7,992 nt of DNA from Candidatus Methanoplasma sp. Its GTDB lineage: Archaea; Thermoplasmatota; Thermoplasmata; Methanomassiliicoccales; Methanomethylophilaceae. Location: positions 1 to 7,992 of the forward strand of contig JAITQH010000098.1 in NCBI GenBank assembly GCA_031288985.1, read 5' to 3'. A program made the position numbers and the translations under genes. Shown here piece after piece: positions 1 through 5,754 of the stretch (its first letter is position 1; each line of letters begins with the position of its first letter). Below the pieces are notes generated by a model. It did not search any database. It was not told the origin of the DNA and worked only from the letters and a program-made list of their open reading frames with translations.

Positions 1-50
1 AGACGCTATAACTCTCCTGCACCGGGCTCCAAATCAGCTACACTCAACTG

Positions 51-239
51 TCAAATTGAAGCTGCAGTACGTAGTATTTCACTATGTTCATACTCATCGT
101 CCATACTTCGGATTATGCCCGTGGGGACGGCGTTGTAGACGATTCTCCACTCGCCTTCGTTGAATTTCTCCAGCGCGTCATATATGTATGGTTTGACCGA
201 TTCCCAATCCTTCCATTCATGTATCGTCCTGACGCCCAC
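51..239 (-). CDS. possible small hypothetical protein or gene remnant (62 aa)
   Basis: I do not recognise this protein. The reading frame from a GTG at 239 to a TGA at 51-53 gives 62 residues with a natural-looking amphipathic, Trp- and acid-rich composition (HEWKDW near residues 7-12, then EKFNEGEWRIVYNAVPTG near 25-42). The codons have mostly G or C in third position until about residue 45, then become AT-rich. An alternative TTG start at 278 adds 13 cysteine-rich residues that look less like protein. A weak GGTG lies 11 bases before the GTG. The frame is the same as that of the upstream ATPase, whose TGA lies at 312-314, so this could be a remnant of a longer coding region. No neighbour explains a role. 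Homologues in related genomes would decide between a real gene and chance. Confidence 0.3.
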   Translation of the reverse strand: MGVRTIHEWKDWESVKPYIYDALEKFNEGEWRIVYNAVPTGIIRSMDDEYEHSEILRTAASI

Positions 240-311
240 AGCGCAACAGGCACCTGTGCAAACCGCGACATTGCACAAAAGGCCATGCGAGCCATCGCCC
301 CCGGCGGATCC

Positions 312-1499
312 TCACTCCTCCGTGAGCCAGTCGATGATATTCTTGTGAATGATGCCGTCAGGCACGTTGCTCAGAAAGCCGTCCAAAGTCAGTATGGTCT
401 TTTTGCGATGATCCCTGATCCCGTTCAACGGGCGCATCTCCCGATCGTATGTGCTGTCGCTTACGATGGATCTGGAGACCTGATAGTATTCTACGGCCCC
501 GTTTCTGGCGGCGGTGAAATCCACTTCGGAATCTCCGAACTTCCCCACGGCGACGTCGTAGCCGCGTCTTCTCAGCTCAAGATACACTATGTTCTCGATC
601 AGCCTTGAGTCATCCTCTCTCGACGATATGCCTAGGACGGCGTTCCTCATGCCTGTGTCTGCGACGTAGTACTTCTCCATGGTCTTCAACAGCTTCTTTC
701 CCCTGATGTCGAATCTTTCGGCCTTGTGTATGACATAAGCGTCCATCAGAGACTCGACGCACCTTTTCACCGCACGGTCGTCCTCGCCCATGCTGACGGC
801 GATGTTATGGACGCTCGTCGTGTTCCCCGTGTTGGAAAAGAGGAATCTTGCGATGCCTTCAATCTTCGACGCGTCCGGAGCGCCCATGCGGGTCAGCACG
901 TCTTTCACCACCACTGTGTTGAACACCCCGACAAGCGTCTCGTTGATGTCGCTTTCGGGAGCGTTAGCGTTTATTACGGGCATCGATCCCTTGCGTACGT
1001 ACTCGTTGAACCAATGCTCTTTCGAGCGGGAGCCGTCGTCGTTCATCTCCAGGAATTCTCCGAAAGAGAAGGGGAGCATCGCGATTTGGACGCAGCGTCC
1101 CGACAGATTCGTGGACAGCTCTGTCGAGAGAAGGCGGCCGTTGGAGCCTGTGATATAGATGTCTGCGTCGAAATCCACCATGAACGCGTTCACGGCGCGC
1201 TCCCACCCCGGTATTCTTTGGATCTCATCTATGAAGACATACATCCTGCCTTCGACGCGTCTGTCTTTGACTTTGTCGTACAGGTAGGAATAGTCTTTGC
1301 CATCGAACTCGAAAGACTCCGCATTAAGAGAGACTATGTTCTCATCGGAAACTCCCGACTCCTTCAGAAGTCGAATGAACTGCGCCATGAGCGTAGACTT
1401 TCCGCATCTTCTGATCCCGGTTATTATCTTGACCAGATGTTTGCGGTCCTTCTCCCGCATAAGGCGTGAAAGATATCTTCTGCGGAGCACTTCTTTCAT
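312..1499 (-). CDS. AAA-family ATPase with C-terminal DUF4143 domain
   Basis: This 395-residue protein has the two-part layout of the archaeal and bacterial AAA_14/DUF4143 family. The N-terminal P-loop domain carries Walker A GIRRCGKST at residues 28-36, Walker B VFIDE at 88-92 followed by IQRIPGWE, and a sensor-like TGSN at 117-120 followed by LLSTELSTNLSGR. The C-terminal part, about 200-395, has a helical segment and then the family's restriction-endonuclease-like region (IENIVYLELRRRGYDV, SEVDF, YYQVS near 300-345). The length is normal and the end (IIDWLTEE) is typical, so the gene looks intact. It starts at ATG 1499 with no SD site, and a TATA-like TTTAGTAT lies about 25 bases upstream, suggesting leaderless initiation. 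Two operator-like repeats precede that box. The cellular role of the family is not firmly known. These genes are often multicopy and horizontally spread, and this one stands alone with no partner gene. Confidence 0.9.
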   Translation of the reverse strand: MKEVLRRRYLSRLMREKDRKHLVKIITGIRRCGKSTLMAQFIRLLKESGVSDENIVSLNAESFEFDGKDYSYLYDKVKDRRVEGRMYVFIDEIQRIPGWERAVNAFMVDFDADIYITGSNGRLLSTELSTNLSGRCVQIAMLPFSFGEFLEMNDDGSRSKEHWFNEYVRKGSMPVINANAPESDINETLVGVFNTVVVKDVLTRMGAPDASKIEGIARFLFSNTGNTTSVHNIAVSMGEDDRAVKRCVESLMDAYVIHKAERFDIRGKKLLKTMEKYYVADTGMRNAVLGISSREDDSRLIENIVYLELRRRGYDVAVGKFGDSEVDFTAARNGAVEYYQVSRSIVSDSTYDREMRPLNGIRDHRKKTILTLDGFLSNVPDGIIHKNIIDWLTEE

Positions 1500-1519
1500 G
1501 CCATGCTATACGAGTCGCC

Positions 1520-1527
1520 ATACTAAA
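1520..1527 (-). promoter_or_regulatory. TATA box of the DUF4143 ATPase gene
   Basis: Read on the minus strand this is TTTAGTAT, centred about 24.5 bases before the ATG at 1499. That fits an archaeal TATA box for a leaderless or near-leaderless transcript. No SD-like sequence lies between it and the start codon. The nearer copy of the 24-base repeat begins three bases upstream, so a protein bound there would sit next to the TBP/TFB site. Confidence 0.5.
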
Positions 1528-1529
1528 TG

Positions 1530-1553
1530 TTTTGCATACTATGTCAAAAACTT
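1530..1553 (-). repeat. operator-like direct repeat, promoter-proximal copy
   Basis: This 24-base element is repeated exactly at 1570-1593, a period of exactly 40 bases. It contains the odd-length palindrome CATACTATG (1535-1543). Flanking T-rich and A-rich arms also pair outwards, apart from two mismatched positions on each side. This is the appearance of a binding site for a dimeric DNA-binding protein. It lies directly upstream of the TATA-like box of the DUF4143 ATPase gene. Confidence 0.7.
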
Positions 1554-1569
1554 CATAAAAATAGCAACT

Positions 1570-1593
1570 TTTTGCATACTATGTCAAAAACTT
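1570..1593 (-). repeat. operator-like direct repeat, distal copy
   Basis: This is the second exact copy of the 24-base element at 1530-1553, with the CATACTATG dyad at 1575-1583. The 16 bases between the copies are AT-rich and not conserved with anything else here. The 40-base spacing is close to four helical turns, so proteins bound at both copies would lie on roughly the same face of the DNA. Two copies with a 16-base gap do not make a CRISPR array. Confidence 0.7.
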
Positions 1594-1740
1594 TCATCGT
1601 TGGGGCCGCAGGCGCCCTGGAGCGCGAGTCGCTGCTCAGAACTAAAATCCCGACCCCCCCGACTTGAACGTGCAGACCTCCGCATTCATGACCCCGAGGT
1701 CTTCGGCAACCGAGACTGTGAATCGCACGTCTGTGATTTC

Positions 1741-1769
1741 CTGCACTCTCAATGCATCTGAGAGTGTGG
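1741..1769. other. strong hairpin (8 perfect base pairs, up to 11 with G-U)
   Basis: CACTCTCA at 1744-1751 pairs perfectly with TGAGAGTG at 1759-1766 around the seven-base loop ATGCATC. One C-G and two G-U pairs extend the stem to 1741-1769. No T-tract follows it closely on either strand, so it is not an obvious terminator. It may be part of a small RNA or a protein-binding dyad. Confidence 0.5.
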
Positions 1770-1840
1770 GTTGAGGGGCAACAATGTCAATGCATGGACA
1801 GAACTGCGCAGTCGGCACAGGCAGGAAAACTATTCCGCCG

Positions 1841-1856
1841 AAAAAAACGCCGTCCG
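1841..1856 (-). terminator. T-tract terminator downstream of tRNA-Pro
   Basis: On the minus strand, 24 bases after the tRNA 3' end, seven consecutive T residues (1847-1841) follow the GC-rich sequence GACGGCG. Archaeal RNA polymerase typically terminates at such U-tracts. This tract probably ends the tRNA transcript, and also any read-through from the ABC exporter operon, which has no T-tract of its own before the tRNA promoter. Confidence 0.55.
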
Positions 1857-1870
1857 GTCGGAAGCGTGAG

Positions 1871-1943
1871 TGGGTCTGCCCGGATTCGAACCGGGGTCAA
1901 TGGCTCCCAAAGCCACAAGTATACCAGGCTAGCCCACAGACCC
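1871..1943 (-). tRNA. tRNA-Pro(UGG): tRNA-Pro, anticodon UGG
   Basis: The 73-base cloverleaf reads on the minus strand. The acceptor stem GGGTCTG pairs fully with CAGACCC and is followed by discriminator A. The anticodon stem GTGGC/GCCAT (four Watson-Crick pairs and one G-U) encloses the loop TTTGGGA, giving anticodon TGG for proline CCN codons. The variable region is TGAC, and the T-arm is CCCGG-TTCGAAT-CCGGG with perfect pairing. The 3' CCA is not encoded, since CTC follows the discriminator. No intron is present. The D-stem is weak: GGCT opposite TACT gives one G-U, one G-C and two mismatches. The U13/U22 mismatch also occurs in archaeal tRNA-Pro sequences as I recall them, but C12/A23 is unusual. 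Confidence 0.93.
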
Positions 1944-1965
1944 TCAACCGCATGATGGCGATTGC

Positions 1966-1975
1966 AGTAATAAGG
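1966..1975 (-). promoter_or_regulatory. TATA box of tRNA-Pro
   Basis: The minus-strand sequence CTTATTACTG is centred about 27.5 bases upstream of the mature tRNA 5' end and is preceded by an A-rich run that could serve as the TFB recognition element. It lies in the short gap between the permease stop codon and the tRNA, so the tRNA probably has its own start of transcription despite possible read-through from the operon. Confidence 0.5.
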
Positions 1976-1983
1976 TTTTTCAG

Positions 1984-2826
1984 TCAATGGGTGCGGAGCG
2001 CCCTTCCCGAGAACAACAGGCACAGGATCATCACGACCGCGGCGCAGACCGCCAGAACGATAAGATCGTCCGCCATGCCAAGGCCCGGCACGGAGATCAG
2101 AGAATATCCGCCGCTGGGCGTGAGCCACTCCGAATCCAGGCATGCGGCCCTGGCGGCATCCGTCGCGTATGTGAGCGGGTTCAGGTCGGCGGCCGCTTTG
2201 AGCCAGGTCGGGAATCTGTACGTAGGGAACATCACGCCGGACACGAACATAAGAGGCATGCTCACCAGCGAGTTCAGCGTCATGTACGTGTCAAACGATT
2301 TTATGACCGTTCCCAGCGCCACGAATATCGAAGAGAACGTCAGTCCGATGAGCACTACGGCCGCCAAAAGGACCGACACGCTCTGCACGGACAGATTGTG
2401 CATGTCCAATCCCAGGACGACCGCCACGGCGAACACCGCCATCGCCTGGACGGTGGCCTTTATGGTGGACGCCAACACTTTGGACAAAGGTATCATGCCC
2501 CGGGGCATGGGAGATGCTCTCAGCTTGTCCAAGAACCCGAACCGTCTGTCCCATACCACGGACATGCCGCTGGTCAGGGATGTGGTCAGGGCGGTGGACA
2601 GTATGATCCCCACCGAAAGGAAGCTGAAATAGTCGGTCGTGGCCAGGGACATGCCGCCTTTGGACTCGATCATGTTCACGAACACCTCGGCGGACAGACC
2701 GAACAGGCCGAGCCACACCAGCGGCTGGACTATCGTCACGATTATCTGCATCCTGCTTCTGTACCAGTGTTTCAGCTCCCTGCCGGTGAGGGACGTCAGC
2801 TGTCTGAGGCATCCGGATGCGTTCAT
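1984..2826 (-). CDS. ABC-2 type exporter permease (DrrB-like)
   Basis: This 280-residue integral membrane protein forms the channel of an exporter together with the ATPase encoded just upstream. Six hydrophobic segments are visible, near residues 28-50, 66-91, 122-140, 148-174, 180-202 and 248-272. The cytoplasmic coupling motif of ABC-2 permeases follows the second one (WDRRFGFLDKLRASP, residues 92-106). Length and layout fit the DrrB/ABC-2 family (PF01061). The start ATG at 2826 is fixed by an ATGA overlap with the ATPase stop and by a strong SD, AGGAGGAG (2840-2833), six bases upstream inside the ATPase gene. This arrangement suggests translational coupling and equal subunit output. The substrate cannot be read from sequence. 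Members of this family export drugs, lipids, polysaccharides or antibiotics. Confidence 0.92.
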   Translation of the reverse strand: MNASGCLRQLTSLTGRELKHWYRSRMQIIVTIVQPLVWLGLFGLSAEVFVNMIESKGGMSLATTDYFSFLSVGIILSTALTTSLTSGMSVVWDRRFGFLDKLRASPMPRGMIPLSKVLASTIKATVQAMAVFAVAVVLGLDMHNLSVQSVSVLLAAVVLIGLTFSSIFVALGTVIKSFDTYMTLNSLVSMPLMFVSGVMFPTYRFPTWLKAAADLNPLTYATDAARAACLDSEWLTPSGGYSLISVPGLGMADDLIVLAVCAAVVMILCLLFSGRALRTH

Positions 2827-3827
2827 TTCTGTCTCCTCCTGCTCTGAAGGTTCTGTTTCCTGACCTCCTCCTTGCTTGCCTCGCCGGCAGGGTCGCGGAT
2901 GTCCTTCCCGGTGTATTTGAGGAAGACCTCGTTGAGGCTCGGATGGTTCAGGCTTATGCTGACCACGCGCCACTTGTTGTCCGCCGCCGCCGAGAGCACG
3001 TCGCGTATCGTCCTGTCTCCGTCCTCTGCGTCGATCTTGTACGCGCCGCCGACGCAAGACACCGAGCGCACTCCGGAAAGGCCGTTCAGAGTCTCGTGGA
3101 TGTCGTCGCAGTCTTCCGTCTTGATGTACACTTTGTCTCCGTTCAGCGAAAGCTTGAGTTCGTCAGGGGTGCCGGAGATCTTGATCTTCCCCTCGTCTAT
3201 GATCGCTATCCTGTCGCAGAGGAAGTCCGCTTCCTCCAGATAATGAGTGGTGAGGAACACGGTCATGTTGTCCTCGTCCCGCATCTTCAGTATGCGGTTC
3301 CAGATGATGTTCCTGGTTTGGATGTCAAGACCGAGGGTGGGCTCGTCGAGGAAAAGGACCTTGGGCCTGTGGATCAGCCCTTCTATCAGCTCCAGCCTCT
3401 TCCTCATGCCTCCGGAATAAGTGTCCACGAGGCGGTCGGCCACGTCGTGCAGCTGCACCATCCTGAGAAGTTCGTCGGCGTGCTCCCTCGCCTCCTGTTT
3501 GGGAACGCCGTACAGATCGGCCTGAAGGAGCATGTTCTCCATGCCGGAGAGGTCGTCGTCCGACGTCAGATCCTGAGGCACGAGGCCGATCACCCTGCGC
3601 ACCGCGTCGGGGTCGCGGACCACATCTATGCCGTCGACGGAGATCGAGCCGGAAGTTGGAGTGAGAAGCGTTGTGATCATTGAGATCGTGGTGCTCTTGC
3701 CTGCCCCGTTCGGCCCCAAGAATCCGAATATCTCCCCTTCCGCGACGGAGAAGTCGATGCCGTCCACCGCACGCACTCCGCTCCCGTATTCCTTGACGAG
3801 CCCCCGCACCTCGATCATACCGTTCAT
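2823..3827 (-). CDS. ABC exporter ATP-binding protein (DrrA-like)
   Basis: This is the cytoplasmic ATPase subunit that powers the adjacent permease, 334 residues from ATG 3827. All nucleotide-binding motifs are present: Walker A GPNGAGKST at 38-46, Q-loop Gln85, signature YSGGMRKR at 137-144, Walker B VLFLDEP at 157-163 and H-loop His195. The C-terminal third (about 225-310) is the accessory domain typical of DrrA-type ATPases, followed by a charged tail whose codons hold the permease's SD site. Three in-frame ATGs are possible, at 3845, 3827 and 3818. None has an SD. I chose 3827 because a TATA-like TTAAACTTT over the end of the upstream pyrophosphatase gene is centred about 28 bases before it, the spacing seen at other leaderless starts here. 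The exporter could thus be transcribed both from the operon promoter and on its own. Confidence 0.93.
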   Translation of the reverse strand: MNGMIEVRGLVKEYGSGVRAVDGIDFSVAEGEIFGFLGPNGAGKSTTISMITTLLTPTSGSISVDGIDVVRDPDAVRRVIGLVPQDLTSDDDLSGMENMLLQADLYGVPKQEAREHADELLRMVQLHDVADRLVDTYSGGMRKRLELIEGLIHRPKVLFLDEPTLGLDIQTRNIIWNRILKMRDEDNMTVFLTTHYLEEADFLCDRIAIIDEGKIKISGTPDELKLSLNGDKVYIKTEDCDDIHETLNGLSGVRSVSCVGGAYKIDAEDGDRTIRDVLSAAADNKWRVVSISLNHPSLNEVFLKYTGKDIRDPAGEASKEEVRKQNLQSRRRQK

Positions 3828-3850
3828 GAGAATTGCGCCTGCCATGTGTT

Positions 3851-3860
3851 GAAAGTTTAA
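3851..3860 (-). promoter_or_regulatory. possible internal TATA box for the ABC exporter genes
   Basis: The minus-strand sequence TTAAACTTTC overlaps the TAA stop of the HAM1-type gene and is centred about 28 bases before the ATG at 3827. It is a weaker match to an archaeal TATA box than those at 5047-5060 and 6419-6426. Its position and the lack of any SD before the ATPase gene are the only support. Confidence 0.35.
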
Positions 3861-4396
3861 TTCTCTTTTCCCAGTTCGGCAAGCAGCAGACGGATCGCAT
3901 CGCCTCTGTGGGAGATGCGGTTCTTGGTCTCCGGGGCGATGTCTGCGAACGACGTCTCGCCGTCGGAGCTGAATATTGGGTCGAACCCGAACCCGCCGCA
4001 TCCCGCCTCCTCCGGCAGGATCAGGCCTCTGCACTTTCCCGTGACGATCGTCGTCCTGCCGCCGACGTCGCATCCGATGCAGCATCTGAACTCGGCTCTG
4101 CGGTCTTCGACGCACTCCATGAGCTTCAGCACCCCTCTGTTGCCGATCGTCTTCTGGACGTATGCGGACCAGACGCCGGGAAAGCCTCCGAGGGAGTCGA
4201 TGAAAAGTCCCGAGTCGTCTATTATGAAATCGCGTATGCCTTTGCGGCGCACCTCCTCCATCCCCTTCGACACGACCTCTTCCAGATCGGAGGACTGCAC
4301 CTCGTCGTATGTCATATGCAGATGCTCCGTCTCTATTCCGAGGGCCGTCAGGACCTCCCGGTACTCCTTCACCTTTCCCGGATTGGATGTTATCAC
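3857..4396 (-). CDS. rdgB: HAM1/RdgB-type non-canonical purine NTP pyrophosphatase
   Basis: The enzyme hydrolyses ITP, dITP and XTP to the monophosphate and pyrophosphate, keeping deaminated purines out of nucleic acids. The 179-residue product shows the family motifs in order: TSNPGKVKE at 3-11 for nucleotide binding, DDSGLFIDSLGGFPG at 60-74 with the catalytic acidic residues, FGFDPIF at 136-142 and SHRGDA at 162-167. Nothing essential is missing. The conservative start is GTG 4396. However, the preceding in-frame codons CTG AAG CTC AAG would restore a more typical N-terminus (MKLKVITSNPGK) from a CTG at 4408. That CTG overlaps the Bud32 stop as CTGA and has a G-rich SD-like run eight bases before it. 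The gene lies directly behind Bud32 in the same operon and 30 bases ahead of the ABC ATPase start. Confidence 0.92.
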   Translation of the reverse strand: MITSNPGKVKEYREVLTALGIETEHLHMTYDEVQSSDLEEVVSKGMEEVRRKGIRDFIIDDSGLFIDSLGGFPGVWSAYVQKTIGNRGVLKLMECVEDRRAEFRCCIGCDVGGRTTIVTGKCRGLILPEEAGCGGFGFDPIFSSDGETSFADIAPETKNRISHRGDAIRLLLAELGKEN

Positions 4397-4404
4397 CTTG
4401 AGCT

Positions 4405-5025
4405 TCAGGTGTAGCGCCCCCTGTTTCTGATCTCCTCGAGCTTCTTCAGAACCTCTTCGGGCCGTTTTTTCTTTTTCATGTATGCGTCGATGAGCGCCGC
4501 ATACTGCCTCTCCAAGCCCGGATGCGCGGATGCGAACGCTCTCTCGAGCAGCCCGATATCCACTCCGATATCCTCCGCCGTGGCGGCGCTCTTCCCCATG
4601 GAGAAGTCGATCAGACAGATTCCGCCGTCCGCGGCAAGCATCATGTTAGACGTCGTCAGATCCCCGTGGCATATTCCCGCGTCATGAAGCGCGGCGACCG
4701 CCCGCCCCACCGCCGCGCAGATCGCAAGGCTCAGATCCGACGAGTCCAGAGCGTCCTTCAATTTTTCGCCCTCGATCCTCTCCATGATCACTGTGCACTT
4801 TTCGACGTCCACGTCGTACACCACCGGCGTTCTGACGCCGGCTCTGCGTGCGTCGCGCATGAGTCTGACCTCGTTCCTCATTCTGGCGCGGCGTATGGAC
4901 GCGTCCAGGTCGGGGTGTCTGTATCCTTTCGGAGAGCGGACCTTTGCGACCGCGTCCCTTCCCAGAAAGGCCGTCTCAAAGACGGTCGCCTCCGCGCCGA
5001 CGGCAGGCCGGTTATCGGTATCCAT
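4405..5025 (-). CDS. bud32: Bud32 (PRPK/TP53RK-type) kinase/ATPase of the KEOPS complex
   Basis: Bud32 is the small atypical kinase that works as an ATPase beside Kae1 in KEOPS, which makes the t6A modification at position 37 of ANN-decoding tRNAs. The 206-residue protein has GAEATVF (10-16) in place of a P-loop, Lys28 as the ATP lysine, Glu52 in the C-helix, HGDLTTSNMM (120-129) with catalytic Asp122 and Asn127, and DFSMG (140-144) for metal binding. It ends in the RGRY tail typical of Bud32. In some archaea it is fused behind Kae1, but here it is a separate gene with no Kae1 neighbour. ATG 5025 has no SD. The AT-rich box at 5047-5060 lies at the right distance for a leaderless transcript. 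It heads the operon leading to the pyrophosphatase and exporter genes. Confidence 0.95.
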   Translation of the reverse strand: MDTDNRPAVGAEATVFETAFLGRDAVAKVRSPKGYRHPDLDASIRRARMRNEVRLMRDARRAGVRTPVVYDVDVEKCTVIMERIEGEKLKDALDSSDLSLAICAAVGRAVAALHDAGICHGDLTTSNMMLAADGGICLIDFSMGKSAATAEDIGVDIGLLERAFASAHPGLERQYAALIDAYMKKKKRPEEVLKKLEEIRNRGRYT

Positions 5026-5046
5026 ACGGATGTAACTGTGAGCATG

Positions 5047-5060
5047 TAAATAATTAATAC
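5047..5060. promoter_or_regulatory. shared symmetric TATA element of a divergent promoter
   Basis: This AT-only tract (ending in a single C) contains the palindrome TAATTA at 5051-5056 and is the only AT-rich stretch in the 56-base gap between two divergent genes. Its centre lies 28.5 bases from the first base of the Bud32 ATG (5025, minus) and 28.5 bases from the first base of the AIM24-family GTG (5082, plus). Neither gene has an SD site. Both transcripts would start at or next to the start codon if TBP bound here. Confidence 0.6.
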
Positions 5061-5081
5061 TCCGAAAACCAATGTTCGGGC

Positions 5082-5750
5082 GTGAGATACACGATAACCG
5101 GGGACAGCCTGCAGTTCGTCAATGTGCAGTTGGACGACAACGAGGAGTTCCAGTCCGTTGCCGGCGGCATGGTCTACATGACGGGCAACATGGCGATGGA
5201 TGCGAAGCCGAAAGGCGGTCTTCTGAAAGGGTTCGGAAGGTCGGCGGCGTCCGTGCCGCTGGTCCGATTCAGACCGCAGGGCGGCCCCGGGATCGTGGGT
5301 CTCGGGGGATCCGCACCCGGGAAGATAGCGGATCTCGATATCGGAAAAGGCAGATGGATCGTCCAGAAGGCAGGGTACCTCGGATCGCAGACGACCGTTG
5401 AACTCAGGACGGAGTTCCAAAAGAAGCTGAACGAATCTTTCGGACGGGAAGGGTTGATACTGCAGGAACTCAGCGGCTCGGGGATGGCATTCCTGGCCGC
5501 CTGCGGGGACTTCAACACCGTCGATCTCAAACCCGGAGAGTCGTACAAAGTGTCCACCGCCAATGCGTTGGCGTGGCAGGGCACGGTCAAATACGACGTC
5601 TCCTCCGCCGGCGGCGCCAAGGCCGCCCTGTTCGGAGGGGAAGGGCCGTTCGTCACCACGCTCACGGGTCCCGGCAAAATAATGATCCAGTCCATGGCCT
5701 TGCCGCGGTTCGCAGGAGTTCTGGCGCCCTGTCTGCCCGAAAGCAGGTGA
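5082..5750 (+). CDS. AIM24 / TIGR00266 family protein
   Basis: The 222-residue product matches the AIM24 family (PF01987, TIGR00266) along its length: an N-terminal strand-rich start (MRYTITGDSLQFVNVQL), AGGMVYMTGN at 27-36, GGLLKG at 45-50, and FGGEGPFVTTLTGPGKI followed by IQSM near the C-terminus. There are no membrane segments or signal peptide, and family members fold as a beta-rich trimeric-type scaffold. The biochemical role is unknown. Yeast Aim24 is a mitochondrial inner-membrane protein, but prokaryotic members are uncharacterised. The start is GTG 5082, chosen because it begins the conserved N-terminus and sits 28.5 bases from the TATA element with no SD, so it is probably leaderless. 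Its stop codon region doubles as an SD for the small ORF that follows, suggesting an operon with the flavoprotein. Confidence 0.9.
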   Translation: MRYTITGDSLQFVNVQLDDNEEFQSVAGGMVYMTGNMAMDAKPKGGLLKGFGRSAASVPLVRFRPQGGPGIVGLGGSAPGKIADLDIGKGRWIVQKAGYLGSQTTVELRTEFQKKLNESFGREGLILQELSGSGMAFLAACGDFNTVDLKPGESYKVSTANALAWQGTVKYDVSSAGGAKAALFGGEGPFVTTLTGPGKIMIQSMALPRFAGVLAPCLPESR

Positions 5751-5751
5751 T
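5745..5751 (+). promoter_or_regulatory. ribosome binding site of the 32-residue ORF
   Basis: AGGTGAT matches the 16S rRNA tail complement over seven bases. It overlaps the TGA stop of the AIM24-family gene and lies in good position before the ATG at 5755 (seven bases between AGG and ATG). No other start codon fits this site, so it supports translation of the small ORF. Confidence 0.55.
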
Positions 5752-5754
5752 ATT

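Larger units (their letters stand above)
1594..1870. other. intergenic region with hairpins, no convincing gene
   Basis: No open frame here looks coding. A perfect 7-base stem (AGACCTC at 1674-1680 with GAGGTCT at 1696-1702) encloses a 15-base loop. Just beside it, GACTTGAAC at 1661-1669 followed by GACCTCCGCATT at 1675-1686 resembles the T-arm and anticodon half of a minus-strand tRNA, but no acceptor or T-stem pairing can be made. A second perfect hairpin lies at 1744-1766. The octamer CAATGCAT occurs at 1750-1757 and again at 1788-1795. The region could encode a structured small RNA or hold decayed sequence next to the tRNA gene. The sequence alone does not say which. Confidence 0.4.

Noticed and set aside
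276..314. Read-through of the ATPase TGA, for example as selenocysteine
   Set aside because: The ATPase ends with a normal family C-terminus before the TGA, no SECIS-like hairpin is evident, and pyrrolysine would use TAG, not TGA.
84..608. Long plus-strand open frame opposite the DUF4143 ATPase
   Set aside because: It is a shadow of the minus-strand gene in GC-rich DNA. Its translation shows no recognisable family, while the minus strand carries clear Walker motifs.
312..1499. DUF4143 ATPase as part of a defence or toxin-antitoxin system
   Set aside because: No nuclease, antitoxin, methylase or mobile-element gene lies beside it in the window. The family is also found in many non-defence contexts.
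1530..1593. Direct repeats considered as a CRISPR array
   Set aside because: There are only two copies with a 16-base gap, shorter than any usual spacer, no cas genes, and the position relative to a TATA box fits an operator better.
1636..1735. Second tRNA gene on the minus strand
   Set aside because: A T-loop-like TTCAAGT and CAT in a possible anticodon loop are present, but the T-stem pairs at only three of five positions, the anticodon stem has G-G mismatches and no acceptor stem can be formed.
1784..2847. Long plus-strand open frames across the tRNA and permease
   Set aside because: They run through the tRNA gene and antisense to a well-supported membrane protein. The translations are rich in Arg, His and Gln, as expected of antisense frames.
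3828..3845. ATG 3845 as the start of the ABC ATPase
   Set aside because: It would add six residues (MAGAIL) before the usual short N-terminus, has no SD, and lies only 12 bases after the preceding stop. The TATA-like box fits 3827 better. It cannot be fully excluded.
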